DNA of 64,000 bases from Glandiceps talaboti. Taxonomy: Eukaryota; Hemichordata; Enteropneusta; Spengelidae. Made by a program: the position numbers and the translations under genes. The stretch is from assembly GCF_964340395.1 (NCBI RefSeq), contig NC_135549.1:17694842-17758841 (forward strand), read 5' to 3'. This document shows positions 1 to 9,209 of this stretch, piece by piece (the first letter of the stretch is position 1; each line of letters opens with the position of its first letter). Below the pieces are notes generated by a model. It saw only the letters and a program-made list of their open reading frames with translations, did not search any database and was not told the DNA's origin.

Positions 1-187
1 TGTGTTTTTACAATTACCCCAGATTGACTGAATTGAAGAGCAGGGTCTTACAGGAAAGTTCACACCTTATTCAGGACTATTCTATTTTTTTTGTGCAAAC
101 CAAAACAATTATATTCAATCTGTAAAACATTAGAAAAACATTTCAAAAGTTTAACTGGAGAGGATAATTTCTGAAAAGGCAACTTAC
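1..187 (-). other. Start of CELSR intron 7
   Basis: Sequence 3' of exon 7 on the minus strand. It begins with a consensus gtaagt donor and I see no further exon before the window edge. Confidence 0.85.
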
Positions 188-477
188 TCTCTTGGCAGTT
201 TGGTCCTCCATAATTTGGTTGACATTTACAGGAATATTCTTGCCATCCATTAATACATTCACCACCATTTTTACACGGATTACTTGCACAATAATCATCC
301 TTGTTCCTGCATTGTGGTTCTGTTCCATTGTCAGCTACGTAACTATTGAGATCAAGAAGCTTGTAGTCTATGTAGACGTTTCTAATACAACCATGGAACT
401 CTTTGTTGCTGACAGGGAAGTCTTCTGGCAGACTGGCCAATCCACCTAACATAAATGGACCAGTCAGATCAAGGAAT
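188..477 (-). CDS. CELSR: CELSR/Flamingo exon 7: end of laminin G domain 1 and the following EGF
   Basis: Coding exon of 290 bp, entered in phase 2 after acceptor ccatttcag (ending at 478) and left in phase 1 at donor gtaagt (starting 187). The translation begins FLDLTGPFMLGGLASLPEDF, closes the laminin G fold with the HGCIRNVYIDYKLLDLNSYV stretch, and then encodes one EGF with six cysteines (DYCASNPCKNGGECINGWQE...CKCQPNYGGPNC). The next exon, expected to start the second laminin G domain, would lie left of position 1. The reading frame continues 3' of the donor only by read-through. Confidence 0.94.
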
Positions 478-1443
478 CTGAAATGGAAGGTGAAAGATCA
501 TCAAAATATGTTGTGATCATGTGACAGCACTGACCAACAAGATTACATATAAGGTTCTCCAATACAAGGTGAAGGGTCATCAAAACATGTTGTGATCATG
601 TGACAAGATTGGCCTAGTTAGATCAAGAAATCTGACAAAGGTGAAAGGTCATCAAAATGTCTTTATGATCACATGACATGACTGGATCAATCAGGTTAAG
701 ATGAAAGCATATCAACACATGAACTTCAACTCATTTTGGATCAAGTTGAAAGGCAACTGACAATAGGATTGAGGTATTAGGATATAGAATATCGCTGTTT
801 GTAGCTTATTAATTCTCAATACCTGCAAAAACCTTTTACGTTCTGCAAGAGGGTCAAAAAAAGAAGGTCGACTTACTCTCACATGTATACAAGCGGAATA
901 GAAGTCAAGGTGTCACAAAGAAATTGAATGATTTTCATTTCTATGATAATTTCTAGAGACCACAATTCTATTTCAGGTAATGAGAATTACAAAACAATTA
1001 TTTAATCCAAGGATTGGCTCAGTGACAGTCAGGTGTACAGCTATTTTAGATGTTCCATTTTCACTTTCAGATGTTTCAGTTAGGGCTAAACCATTGGATT
1101 TCTGGGGGCTGGAGGATTTGGACCCAACAAGAATTTTTTTTAGCCACCATAACAGCAAACGTGTTTTTGCTCAAGAGCAACTAGAAAGCAATTTTTTTTG
1201 CCTACTAGAGGTATGGCACACCCCCCCCCCACCCCACTTATAGCACAATTTTTTGTAGCTCATACCCTGAAAGCATTTTTTTCTGTCTTGAATTATATAG
1301 TCAGCAAATATTTTTTTCCACATTTGGCCAGTGACAATTTTTTTCGATATCTTCCAGCCCCCCCCCCCCCCCCCTACAGATATCAAATGATGTAACACAT
1401 CATTTCTGTTTAGTTTTCAATAATCTGTAAACAGTAGACATAC
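478..1443 (-). other. CELSR intron 6
   Basis: Intron of 966 bp between exons 6 and 7. It holds an imperfect three-unit repeat next to exon 7 (separate entry) and two C homopolymers, at about 1221-1230 and 1358-1374. No coding capacity is apparent. Confidence 0.85.
485..715. repeat. Three imperfect ~82 bp tandem units overlapping the exon 7 acceptor
   Basis: Units starting near 485, 566 and 640 share the core aaggtgaaaggtcatcaaaa followed by a tgtgatcatgtgac-like stretch. The sequence at 614-660 also repeats the exon 7 boundary: on the minus strand, cag followed by ATTTCTTGATCTAACTAGG at 634-613 resembles the true acceptor plus exon start (ATTCCTTGATCTGACTGG). The duplication therefore carried a copy of the 3' splice site into the intron. 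Confidence 0.75.
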
Positions 1444-1559
1444 TTGAAATCTGCGTCCTCTGTCATCGTAGTCTTGGCGGCACAAGTGTAGTTACCGATA
1501 ACATCACCAAACTCTACCGCCATGGCTGTATCGCAGTCGTCAATAGTAAGGGTCGCACT
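1444..1559 (-). CDS. CELSR: CELSR/Flamingo exon 6: middle of laminin G domain 1
   Basis: Small exon of 116 bp found from its splice sites and family match. Acceptor cattgcag ends at 1560 and donor gtatgt starts at 1443. It is entered in phase 0 and left in phase 2. It encodes SATLTIDDCDTAMAVEFGDV followed by IGNYTCAAKTTMTEDADF, the VDxCDT...GNYxCAA stretch of CELSR laminin G domain 1. The direct junction to exon 5 (DYYAK-SATLTIDDCD) gives a short loop; because intron 5 is phase 0 and 5 kb long, an extra cassette exon coding a longer loop could exist, but I did not find one. Confidence 0.92.
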
Positions 1560-1894
1560 CTGCAATGAAAACACAGAACCATAGACATCACTTGGTTGAA
1601 ATGTTACTCACAACAAATATATAATCACAAACTGAAAACATACATTTTTATCATAATAACTGTTAAATAAACATTTTTCAACTCAATCATTGACCTGGTT
1701 GACATACTTTGTAACTGGTATCACTTGTACATACTTTGAGCATATTCAGATTTGAATGATGTGGCTAGAAGAGTGATATTCTACAACATAACCCCCCACC
1801 CCCTTCACACACTAGTTTCCTTAGGAGAGCTGCCCTATGGTTACGAAGACTACCCTCTTTAAATAAGTTAAATGTTGCTGGATCAATTATGTCC

Positions 1895-2090
1895 ATATTT
1901 GGACAGTTGATCCATTTGCCCAACCATCCATATTATTATTTTTGCAATATACATCACTATTTCACTGTTGCTATGGGCATGATCTTGTTGCTTTGCCACA
2001 CATGTGCATTCACTTTTTGGATGTTTATCCAATTGCCTAACCATCCAACCATACTTTTATCCTTGCAATATACACCATTATTTCGCTGAG
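1895..2090. repeat. Imperfect direct duplication, ~122 bp period
   Basis: Two copies share ccatttgcccaaccatcca / ccaattgcctaaccatccaa and ttgcaatatacatcactatt / ttgcaatatacaccattatt, offset by about 122 bp. Confidence 0.65.
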
Positions 2091-3719
2091 TTTTATTGTG
2101 TTAAAAACATAACACCTGATGAGTGGTACATCCTGTTTAGAATTTTAACGCTGTTTCAATACGATGTTTATATGATCAACAATTCAAGTTAGAAAGGCAA
2201 GAGCCATTTCAATATATGCATGGATGGAGGAATGAAAATGAAGCAACACGAACATGGAGAGTAAATTCTGGCTAGTTAAGTGTCACACTAGAATCAGCAC
2301 AACCTTGAACAGATATAGGTACTTTGGCGTTAGCTGTAATGAGGTCACACTGATTCAACATCTCACTCTGTGTAAATAGTCCATAGTAATAGATTCAGTC
2401 ATGCAGAAGGTTTCCTGTACTACATTTATTCAGATGTAGTAGTAGTGGTAAATGAAGGAGAGTCAAGGTTTGTATTTCAAGGTTTGAATTTCAACTACTA
2501 CATTCACATACATGTACCTTGTACAATTACACATCAATACTACTTTAGTAAGACAGGAAACGGTACAAACATTCAAATGACTGACATAAATACATTTTAT
2601 TTTTCACTCCAATTTCCTATTTCGAATTCTATACTGCGCAGTATTAAATTGACTTCAAATATCCTGACAACACAGTTTCTTTTGGTGGTAATATTTGGGG
2701 CAAGTGATAATAAGCACAACAGTAAATCCCAAATCAATGAGTTGTCAATCATCTTTGATTTGCTTTTTCAGCCCACAATAATCACTTCAAGAGTTAAACA
2801 ATTGCTTGCATCACTGACACAGTAAAATCATCTTCCTTCATAAGTAATACCCAACAATCACTTTTAAACTGGTTCAATATTATCCATACTCAGACTCATT
2901 CTGTGGCTTTCCATATACATTTTCTATTGTGGTAGTATTCCTAACACTTACCTTGTTTGATTCAGTCGATAACTAAAGTAGGTTTTCAGATACATATCTA
3001 TTGTGTCATTTATTCATATAAGTTATCGGTATTTCCAAAACGGTTCAATATCATGTCATTCACTCTGTGGACTAAGTGATTTTTTTTATTTCATTTCCTA
3101 TTGTCATGGTAATATACTTGAATACATTATTTATTACTTTTCATCATTTGATGAAGAACAGCTGAATTTCAATACTGACTTTTTTTTCAATTTTTTTTTT
3201 TTTTTTTTTTTTTTACAATTATTTAATATAAATTTCTATTCTACTTTTTTTTCATCCATTTTAAGAAATATCAAAATTTTGATCATTATTCACCTATCTG
3301 ATCAAAATAACCATTTCAAATGAACTGGTAATTTGGATTTGAAAATACACAACTGATAATAACTACATTTAGTCTACATCCATTTTGTTCATTGACTAGT
3401 ACTAGCACTGTATAATGCAAAGTAGGCACTAAATTCATAAAGTTTTCAATCAATTACTGAGTCTATAGGTCAGAGAAAGAGGGTCTTTTTCACTCTGTGA
3501 ACATGATCGCAGTCTCATACAGATTATCTGTACAGCTTAAAGTGCCACACGAACCTAGCCAACCGTTGCTACTTTGCAAGCTTTAAAGTTTATCTCAAAG
3601 AGCTTCTCTAGTTATGCACAGTGGAAAACTTTGCACTCACAAACTTTTAAACATGTCCAGTTTCTATGTCTAAAAAAACGAGTTTTCCTCTTCCCTTACT
3701 GCTTGTTACTGCATATATG

Positions 3720-4030
3720 AATTTTTCAATTGTTAGTACCATTTAACAGACATTCTCAATTGTTACTGGTTTAAAAAGTTCTAAATTCTTATTATCAGTA
3801 GTTAAAAGATGTTGAGATCTTCTGTTGTTACTGGTTAAAAGACGTTCTAAATTTTTACTGTCGGTAGTTTAAAGATTTTGTCAATAGTTCCAAGATATCT
3901 TCAATTGTTACTAGTCAAAAGACATTCACAATAGTTCCAAGACAACTTCAATTGTTACTAGTGAAAAGACATCCACAATAGTTCCAAGACATCTTCAATT
4001 GTTACTAGTCAAAAGACGTTCTTTTCCAGT
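3720..4030. repeat. Degenerate tandem repeat around tcaattgttacta
   Basis: The phrases caattgttactagt, aaaagac and agttccaagacatctt recur at roughly 50-60 bp intervals, most regularly at 3890-4020. Confidence 0.65.
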
Positions 4031-4899
4031 TGACATTCGTCTTAACTACATTGACCCTTTTGTTTGATGATGACTAGTTGAGACTTCATAATACAGTTTA
4101 CATATGTCTAAGACATCGTCAAGACACTGGGGGAATTCAAGCTTTCTTGTCGTTACTTCTACATGGCTTGTTATCAATCACCACCGAAGCTGAAATTACA
4201 GGAATCTATGCTGGTATTTGCATTGTCCTCATCCAGAATGCATTCAGGCATACAAAGGACATGGTTATGACTCATTCTGATGGAGGTAATGTGATGAGGT
4301 TTTGTTATGGAGTAGTTCAGGCCTTCAAGATGAAGATGATGAACACGGACATTTTTATCTCTTGACTTGCCATCACTGTCATACTTGAATTCACACCCAG
4401 TCTTGCACTACGAGTTACTGTCGTAGAGATTAGACTGGATTAGATCATATTAGAAGGTTGTGACTACGTTTGATCAGAAGTGCTGTGGGAACGGCCCAAT
4501 CAACAACTGTCGGTACCATCAAATACAAGTCAATGTTGATATGTAAATTCTCACTATGCATCCACGAAGACCTTGTACACTTACATATTTTTTTTACTAG
4601 AGATGTTTCAATTATATCATGATAGAGTGACACTTATTTGTTTATTCTGAACTGATTATGGTTTTACTTCATAGCCTTAAAAACACCATTTTATTTTAAA
4701 CATTCAGTAATTTTTATCATTTAATTTTAAACATTCAGTAATTTTTATCATTTTAAACAACCTGCTTAGATTAGTACACAGACTCTTACAGCTGGGGATT
4801 CCATGTTTTTGGAAGTAAGGGCGATATCTCTCATCAAATGCACACACAAATACTTGCTAGTTGCGAAAATAAAAGCTTCAACTTGATATACCTTTCCGT

Positions 4900-5280
4900 T
4901 GGTACTTGTCGTACGTTACCTAAATTTTCTGAGTTGCTCTCGTGAAAAACAGAATCCCTATTTTAACTCCAAAACTTCCCAAACCAGACAATTCTTCTCA
5001 AGATGGTTTTAGTTGTTATTTCTTGTTTTCTGAGACAAACCTCCACGTTAACAAATTCTGAAATGTTCTCATGAAACCTATTCAACTCCAAAACGAGAAA
5101 ACTCATCCAGAGCTCATTTTAGTTGTTACTTTTTTATTTTATTTCTGACACACTCTTCTACTATAACAAATTCCGAGGTCTTCTCAAGAAAACAGAATCC
5201 CCATTCAACTCCAAAACCAGAAAACTCATCCAGAGCTCGTTTTACTTGTTACTTTTTTGTTATCAGACACAACCTTCATA
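4900..5280. repeat. Degenerate ~120 bp tandem repeat
   Basis: Three imperfect units share aacagaatccc..attcaactccaaaac, gaaaactcatccagagctc and ttttagttgttact. Confidence 0.6.
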
Positions 5281-5909
5281 CAATTAACTTCACCACAGCG
5301 GCTAACAGACATTTTCCACCTAATTGACATCTAACTACATCCAATGGTTTCATTATTTACACATTCACTTTCAGTTTTCATCTAAATCATTATTTCAGTT
5401 ACAGTATTTATAAAAGAAAGAAGACAAAATGCTCTTAACTTCGGATTTGTCACATTAAAGGTAGCACATAATATGACAGTAGACGTCTAAATTGCCTATG
5501 TCATTCTGTTATTCAGGCAAATTGGTTCTTACTGCTATGTTTTGAGTGTGGAGGTTACAGATTGAACGGTTCTAATCACGGCATTGACTGACAGCTTAGT
5601 TCTCAATCCAATTAGACAACTGGTTGTAGTAGCCATTTTGACATGAAATTGCTGACTAACACTGAGAAGCAATCAGTGAGATCTTGTATCACTTGTCCAA
5701 TTTTGCATCTCAATTGTTTTTGCAATGTGTAATCATTACCTGTAGAAAGTATTATCGGGTAGATTCATATAGCAACTGTTTATTAAATTCAATAACACAC
5801 CCACAGCTGCTCACTAATGAAGCAAGGTTATGAGTTGCTGTGTATCATCTTGCATAGAGCTTTCATCACACTGTATGGAGATGTGTTTTCCACAACTGTA
5901 AAAATGTCT

Positions 5910-6290
5910 AACCAAAACTACACAAATGTGCTACCAGAATGGTACAAATTTGCTACCAGAGCTATGCAAATTTGCTACGAGAAATATACAAATTCACTAC
6001 TGGAACTATGCAAATGTGTTTTCAGAACTATGCAAATGAGTTACCAGAAATAAGTAAATTAGTTACCAGAAATATATAAATTAGTTACCAGAAATATATA
6101 AATTTGGTACCAGAACTATATGTAAATTTACTACCAGAACTATGTAAATGAGTTACCAGAACTATGTAAATGAGTTACCAGAACTATGTAAATGAGTTAC
6201 CAGAACTATGCAAATTTGGTACCTGAACTATGTAAATGAGTCACAAGAATAGTTTGAAAGTGTAACCAAAGTTGTGCAAATGAATCATAA
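5910..6290. repeat. 22-24 bp minisatellite rich in ATGCAAAT-like words
   Basis: About 16 units of the form taccagaactatgtaaatgag / taccagaactatgcaaatttg run through this stretch. The 3' units are the most uniform. Many units contain ATGCAAAT or ATGTAAAT. Confidence 0.85.
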
Positions 6291-6603
6291 ATCCTACTCT
6301 CACATAAGATCATAAACTAACTTGCTGCATAGATAATGAAACTGAATTAATCTACAAGGACAAACACCTCCCCCTTCCCCCTCCATGAAGTAACCATGAA
6401 GATTTCACATATACAAATGTAGTAATCAAGTACAAAAATGACAGAAATTTCCAACTAATTTTACACCTACGCAGGTGTAGTCTGTAAGATTACGATGTGT
6501 CATGCTAACCTATCAGCCACCACTTTAGAGAAGGTTGAATCGAGTTGAACGACACAAGGTATCTTATCTTTCAAAAAGCTGTGAATAAACATTGTACACT
6601 TAC

Positions 6604-6811
6604 TTTGGCGTAGTAGTCTATGGTAACATCATGCCATAAACCATCACTAACACCACCAGGAATAGATGCCATTACTCTAGCTGTAGTACCACCACCAGTA
6701 GAAAAGGAGAACTGTAGCTTGCTGTCAATGATCTCCAGCCCTATGAAGTCGTGTTTCTCATTATATCGACCATTGTAAAACAGTAATGCATTTCTACTGA
6801 TGGTAACAAAA
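6604..6811 (-). CDS. CELSR: CELSR/Flamingo exon 5: core of laminin G domain 1
   Basis: Coding exon of 208 bp, entered in phase 2 and left in phase 0. Acceptor ctcttgcag ends at 6812; donor gtaagt starts at 6603. The translation (SFVTISRNALLFYNGRYNEK HDFIGLEI...) has the LamG core: LLFYNGR, HDFIGLEI, then IPGGVSDGLWHDVTIDYYAK. This is the beta-sandwich stretch that precedes the conserved VDxCD loop, which is supplied by exon 6. The 195 bp intron between exons 4 and 5 is the shortest in the window. Confidence 0.93.
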
Positions 6812-7007
6812 CTGCAAGAGAAAGAACAAAAAAATTAGTTAGAAGCCAAGTTTGGATTGACATAAAAATTCAGAGGTAAAAAACAGTTGTCTCACAGTTA
6901 TTGAAAAGGTTTGTTCAGAATCAAAGACTAATACTGTGTAATACTTGCAGCTAGCTTCAGTGATAAGACATTACTCTACAAGAACCTGGGACAGTTTTGA
7001 GTTTTAC

Positions 7008-7233
7008 CTTAGAGTGATTGATAACCTTAGTCTGTTTAGTATGGATGAAAACGTTATAAAGGAACCGGGCGGGAAATGCCGTGTCGTCATCTCACAAAAC
7101 CTCCCATCATAGTCATTGCCATTACAGACACATTGGAATCCTGGTCGCTTGGCATATTCAAAACAAGTTCCATCATTGTGACAAGACCCTGCAACACATC
7201 GGCCTTCCAGGTAATTATCTTCACAATTTACAC
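7008..7233 (-). CDS. CELSR: CELSR/Flamingo exon 4: end of EGF2, EGF3 and start of laminin G domain 1
   Basis: Coding exon of 226 bp that joins exon 3 in phase 1 and leaves in phase 2. The acceptor is ttttgtag ending at 7234 and the donor gtaaaa starts at 7007. The translation reads GVNCEDN (closing EGF2), CVAGSCHNDGTCFEY...FQCVCNGNDYDGRFCE (EGF3) and then MTTRHFPPGSFITFSSILNR, the opening of the first laminin G-like domain. The divergent fourth-to-sixth cysteine spacing with acidic residues before the last Cys is what the third EGF of CELSR proteins shows. It lies 195 bp upstream of exon 5 in the same direction and follows a 25 kb intron. Confidence 0.93.
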
Positions 7234-7497
7234 CTACAAAAGAGACACAAAATAATATAAATATTTCACAAATATGACACCATCAGTTTCATCTACATGA
7301 TATGTTTAGACTGCCTACATCACAGCTATGATACCTTTTGCCTATACTCAGTTTGTTATAAGCTGCACCTCAAAAGTCTTTATCAAAATATCTGCATGCT
7401 ATGATTTACATATTATTTGCATAACATGCCAATTAAAGTATATTTCATGCAACAAGCCATCGAAGATGACACAGCCCCCGCAGTGGATGTTTGAGAC

Positions 7498-8544
7498 TTA
7501 AAGTCCTAGCCCCCCAAAAAATAAAGTGTGTTTTGGTGGGGACAAAGAAAACAGTATTGCTTTTGCAAATTGCCATGATTTGTCAATTGGATGATAATAA
7601 TGTGTAACTGGTGCAGAATCACTAATGATTTTACAATAATTATCACTGTGCTGATAACTTGTTTGTGAAACAGTTCTTTGTAATTTGTCTGATTTACACA
7701 CCTGTGTCATGCTATGGACTCTATATGTAGCTATCTCACAAGTGTTTTTGTGGGTTAATGTTTGTTGTTTTGTTGAATATATCTGTACCTTTTTTAAATG
7801 AGGTTTTGTGACATTAATTTTAAGTACACATGACAAAGGTTGTGAAACAGTTCTTTGTAATTGGTCTGTTTTACACACCTGTGGCATGCTTTTGACGCTA
7901 CATGAAGCTGTTTCACTAGTATAGTGTGTTAATGTGTCTTGTTCTGTTGAATACATTTGTACTTCCTTTAAATCAGGGTTCGCGACATTAATTTTACGCG
8001 CACATGATCTTTCTGTTTTTGAGAATTTTTTTTTATTATCAACTTTAAGTGTTTGTTTCGTCTTATGTATATACTTTTCTTCAGTTGTACATGTTATGAT
8101 GGCAGATGAACATATCCCATAATGTGCTGTAAGGTTAAAGGAATCACTTGGACTATTTGTTGTATAGACTAGTGTAGGAGTAATTTCAAAAGCCACACTT
8201 GCAAGAGAATCCTCAGTCAATGTTGATGTTAGTTGTCTTAAATGGGTACAGAGATCATGTATTGTCTTGAAAATGATAAGAACTGCATGTCCATCAGGCA
8301 TTGAATAACCTTGATCATTTCTGCTATGAGGATTGAACAAGTGGAACTGGTCATCTTGAGTAAATAATGCCATACCATAGTCTTTCACTATAAGAATACA
8401 CTGGGATGAAATTTCTAGAGCACTCTCAAATACACTCTCCATTTTATGAAATTCAATATCAGTGGTAGGAGTAAATTGTTGGATCCTGTACTGGTTTACA
8501 AGCATACAGACACAACAAAGGCACACACCTTGCACAACAGACAT
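7498..8544 (-). CDS. Peptidase-like (OTU/tegument-type) C-terminal half with tandem-duplicated tail; likely mobile-element derived
   Basis: Uninterrupted frame of 348 codons from the first ATG (8544); it is open from 8580 without an earlier ATG. Counting from 8580, residues 45-125 read as the second half of a papain-like cysteine-peptidase domain of the kind found in transposon-associated animal proteins: ESALEISSQCILIVKDYGMA, LFTQDDQFHLFNPHSRNDQG (the histidine of the FDSHSR-like motif, His85), then DGHAVLIIFKTIHDLCTHL. The family call is from memory of the motif, not from a search. No catalytic-cysteine segment is present upstream. Residues about 183-239 and 241-298 are a tandem duplication (KINVANPDLKEVQMYST / KINVTKPHLKKVQIYST). 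The frame ends 265 bp before CELSR exon 4, but no splice signal or phase links them. It could be a decayed or domesticated element protein; an intact 1 kb frame argues it is young or under constraint. Confidence 0.55.
   Translation of the reverse strand: MSVVQGVCLCCVCMLVNQYRIQQFTPTTDIEFHKMESVFESALEISSQCILIVKDYGMALFTQDDQFHLFNPHSRNDQGYSMPDGHAVLIIFKTIHDLCTHLRQLTSTLTEDSLASVAFEITPTLVYTTNSPSDSFNLTAHYGICSSAIITCTTEEKYIHKTKQTLKVDNKKKFSKTERSCARKINVANPDLKEVQMYSTEQDTLTHYTSETASCSVKSMPQVCKTDQLQRTVSQPLSCVLKINVTKPHLKKVQIYSTKQQTLTHKNTCEIATYRVHSMTQVCKSDKLQRTVSQTSYQHSDNYCKIISDSAPVTHYYHPIDKSWQFAKAILFSLSPPKHTLFFGGLGL
7663..8012 (-). repeat. ~174 bp tandem duplication inside the peptidase-like frame
   Basis: Two adjacent copies share tgaaacagttctttgtaatt, tctgatttacacacctgtg-like and gaatatatctgtacct-like phrases. 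The period is close to 174 bp, a multiple of three apart from small indels, so the frame survives the duplication. Confidence 0.8.
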
Positions 8545-8709
8545 AAATACAATAACATAGTTCTCAGAACCCGAGAACACTCTTCAGTTGAGGAGGTTAA
8601 AGTAGGATTTGGGCACCGTCCCAAATTAACTGCTGGTCTGAACATAGACCACTAGAGAACTAGAGAACACAAAGAGAACAAAAGCAAAGACAACAACCAA
8701 AATCTAATA

Positions 8710-8775
8710 AAACACATGTGATAGGACAGTACATACATAAAATAAAAGACAGGTGATAGGACAGTACATACATTA
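8710..8775. repeat. Short direct repeat aggtgataggacagtacatacat
   Basis: Two copies of a 22-23 bp unit (tgtgataggacagtacatac and ggtgataggacagtacatac) separated by about 25 bp lie between the two divergent frames. Confidence 0.8.
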
Positions 8776-8912
8776 TTAGAAACTTGTCCTAGAACTCACT
8801 ACAATATAAGTTGTACCAAGGATACAAACACTTGAAAGAACTAGAAATAGAAAGTTCAATTGTCTTAGTTTATATTTCAAATTACTGACTAGGTATTAGC
8901 AATAAAACAATC

Positions 8913-9209
8913 ATGGGAATGTGTGTCCAACAATACAGGCAGTCTGTAGGGAGTTTTTATTCTGTGCACTACATGATCAATGTAAAATTAACAAAGATAT
9001 TGTCCTTCTGCTGCGCTTGTATTCTTCACCTTTACTTGTATTATAATTATTACACCAGGATGTTGCTCCTGCTTGGAGGTGATATAGAAACAAACCCAGG
9101 TCCTCCAACACCAAAACAGACTTGCCCTGGTAAATTTGCAATTATTGGTAGTATACATCAAGGTTCACTCCAATTTTTGATTACTGAATCTGGTGCATGT
9201 CATTCATAA
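8913..9209 (+). CDS. Short frame with 2A ribosome-skipping motif and start of a peptidase-like domain
   Basis: A 98-codon frame from an ATG. Residues 24-49 are hydrophobic and Cys/Tyr-rich; residues 50-64 are MLLLLGGDIETNPGP, an exact match to the 2A consensus D(V/I)ExNPG|P (nucleotides 9078-9104). In known 2A sequences the ribosome omits the Gly-Pro bond and continues, so a 63-residue leader would separate from the downstream product. Such motifs occur in picornaviruses, in non-LTR retrotransposons of marine invertebrates, and at the N-terminus of sea urchin NLR proteins, where the leader can act as a signal sequence. After the 2A only 35 residues remain (KFAIIGSIHQGSLQF...ESGACHS), resembling the GSFHQGD..F...G.QC opening of a transposon-associated cysteine peptidase; the frame then stops at TAA. 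A truncated element fragment is likely; expression is unknown. Confidence 0.6.
   Translation: MGMCVQQYRQSVGSFYSVHYMINVKLTKILSFCCACILHLYLYYNYYTRMLLLLGGDIETNPGPPTPKQTCPGKFAIIGSIHQGSLQFLITESGACHS
9078..9104 (+). other. 2A peptide motif GDIETNPGP
   Basis: All positions of the canonical DxExNPGP motif are present, preceded by a leucine run (LLLLGG) as in other active 2A-like sequences. The skip would fall between codons 63 (Gly) and 64 (Pro) of the frame starting at 8913. Confidence 0.85.

Larger units (their letters stand above)
1560..6603 (-). other. CELSR intron 5
   Basis: Intron of 5044 bp. It contains a ~122 bp duplication (1895-2090), a poly-T run near 3190-3214, degenerate repeats at 3720-4030 and 4900-5280, and a ~23 bp minisatellite at 5910-6290. 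I see no additional exon, although a short phase 0-0 cassette could be missed by eye. Confidence 0.8.

Noticed and set aside
2445-2825. 126-codon plus-strand frame in intron 5
   Set aside because: AT-rich composition with no motif; lies opposite to the host gene without promoter or splice evidence.
7498-8544. Peptidase-like frame considered as an alternative CELSR exon
   Set aside because: It has no cadherin, EGF or LamG signature, exons 3 and 4 already join in phase with an unbroken EGF, and the frame ends in a stop 265 bp before exon 4.
8606-8628. Short hairpin atttggg-caccgt-cccaaat considered as a Helitron 3' end for the peptidase-like element
   Set aside because: No CTRR terminus at the right distance on either strand.
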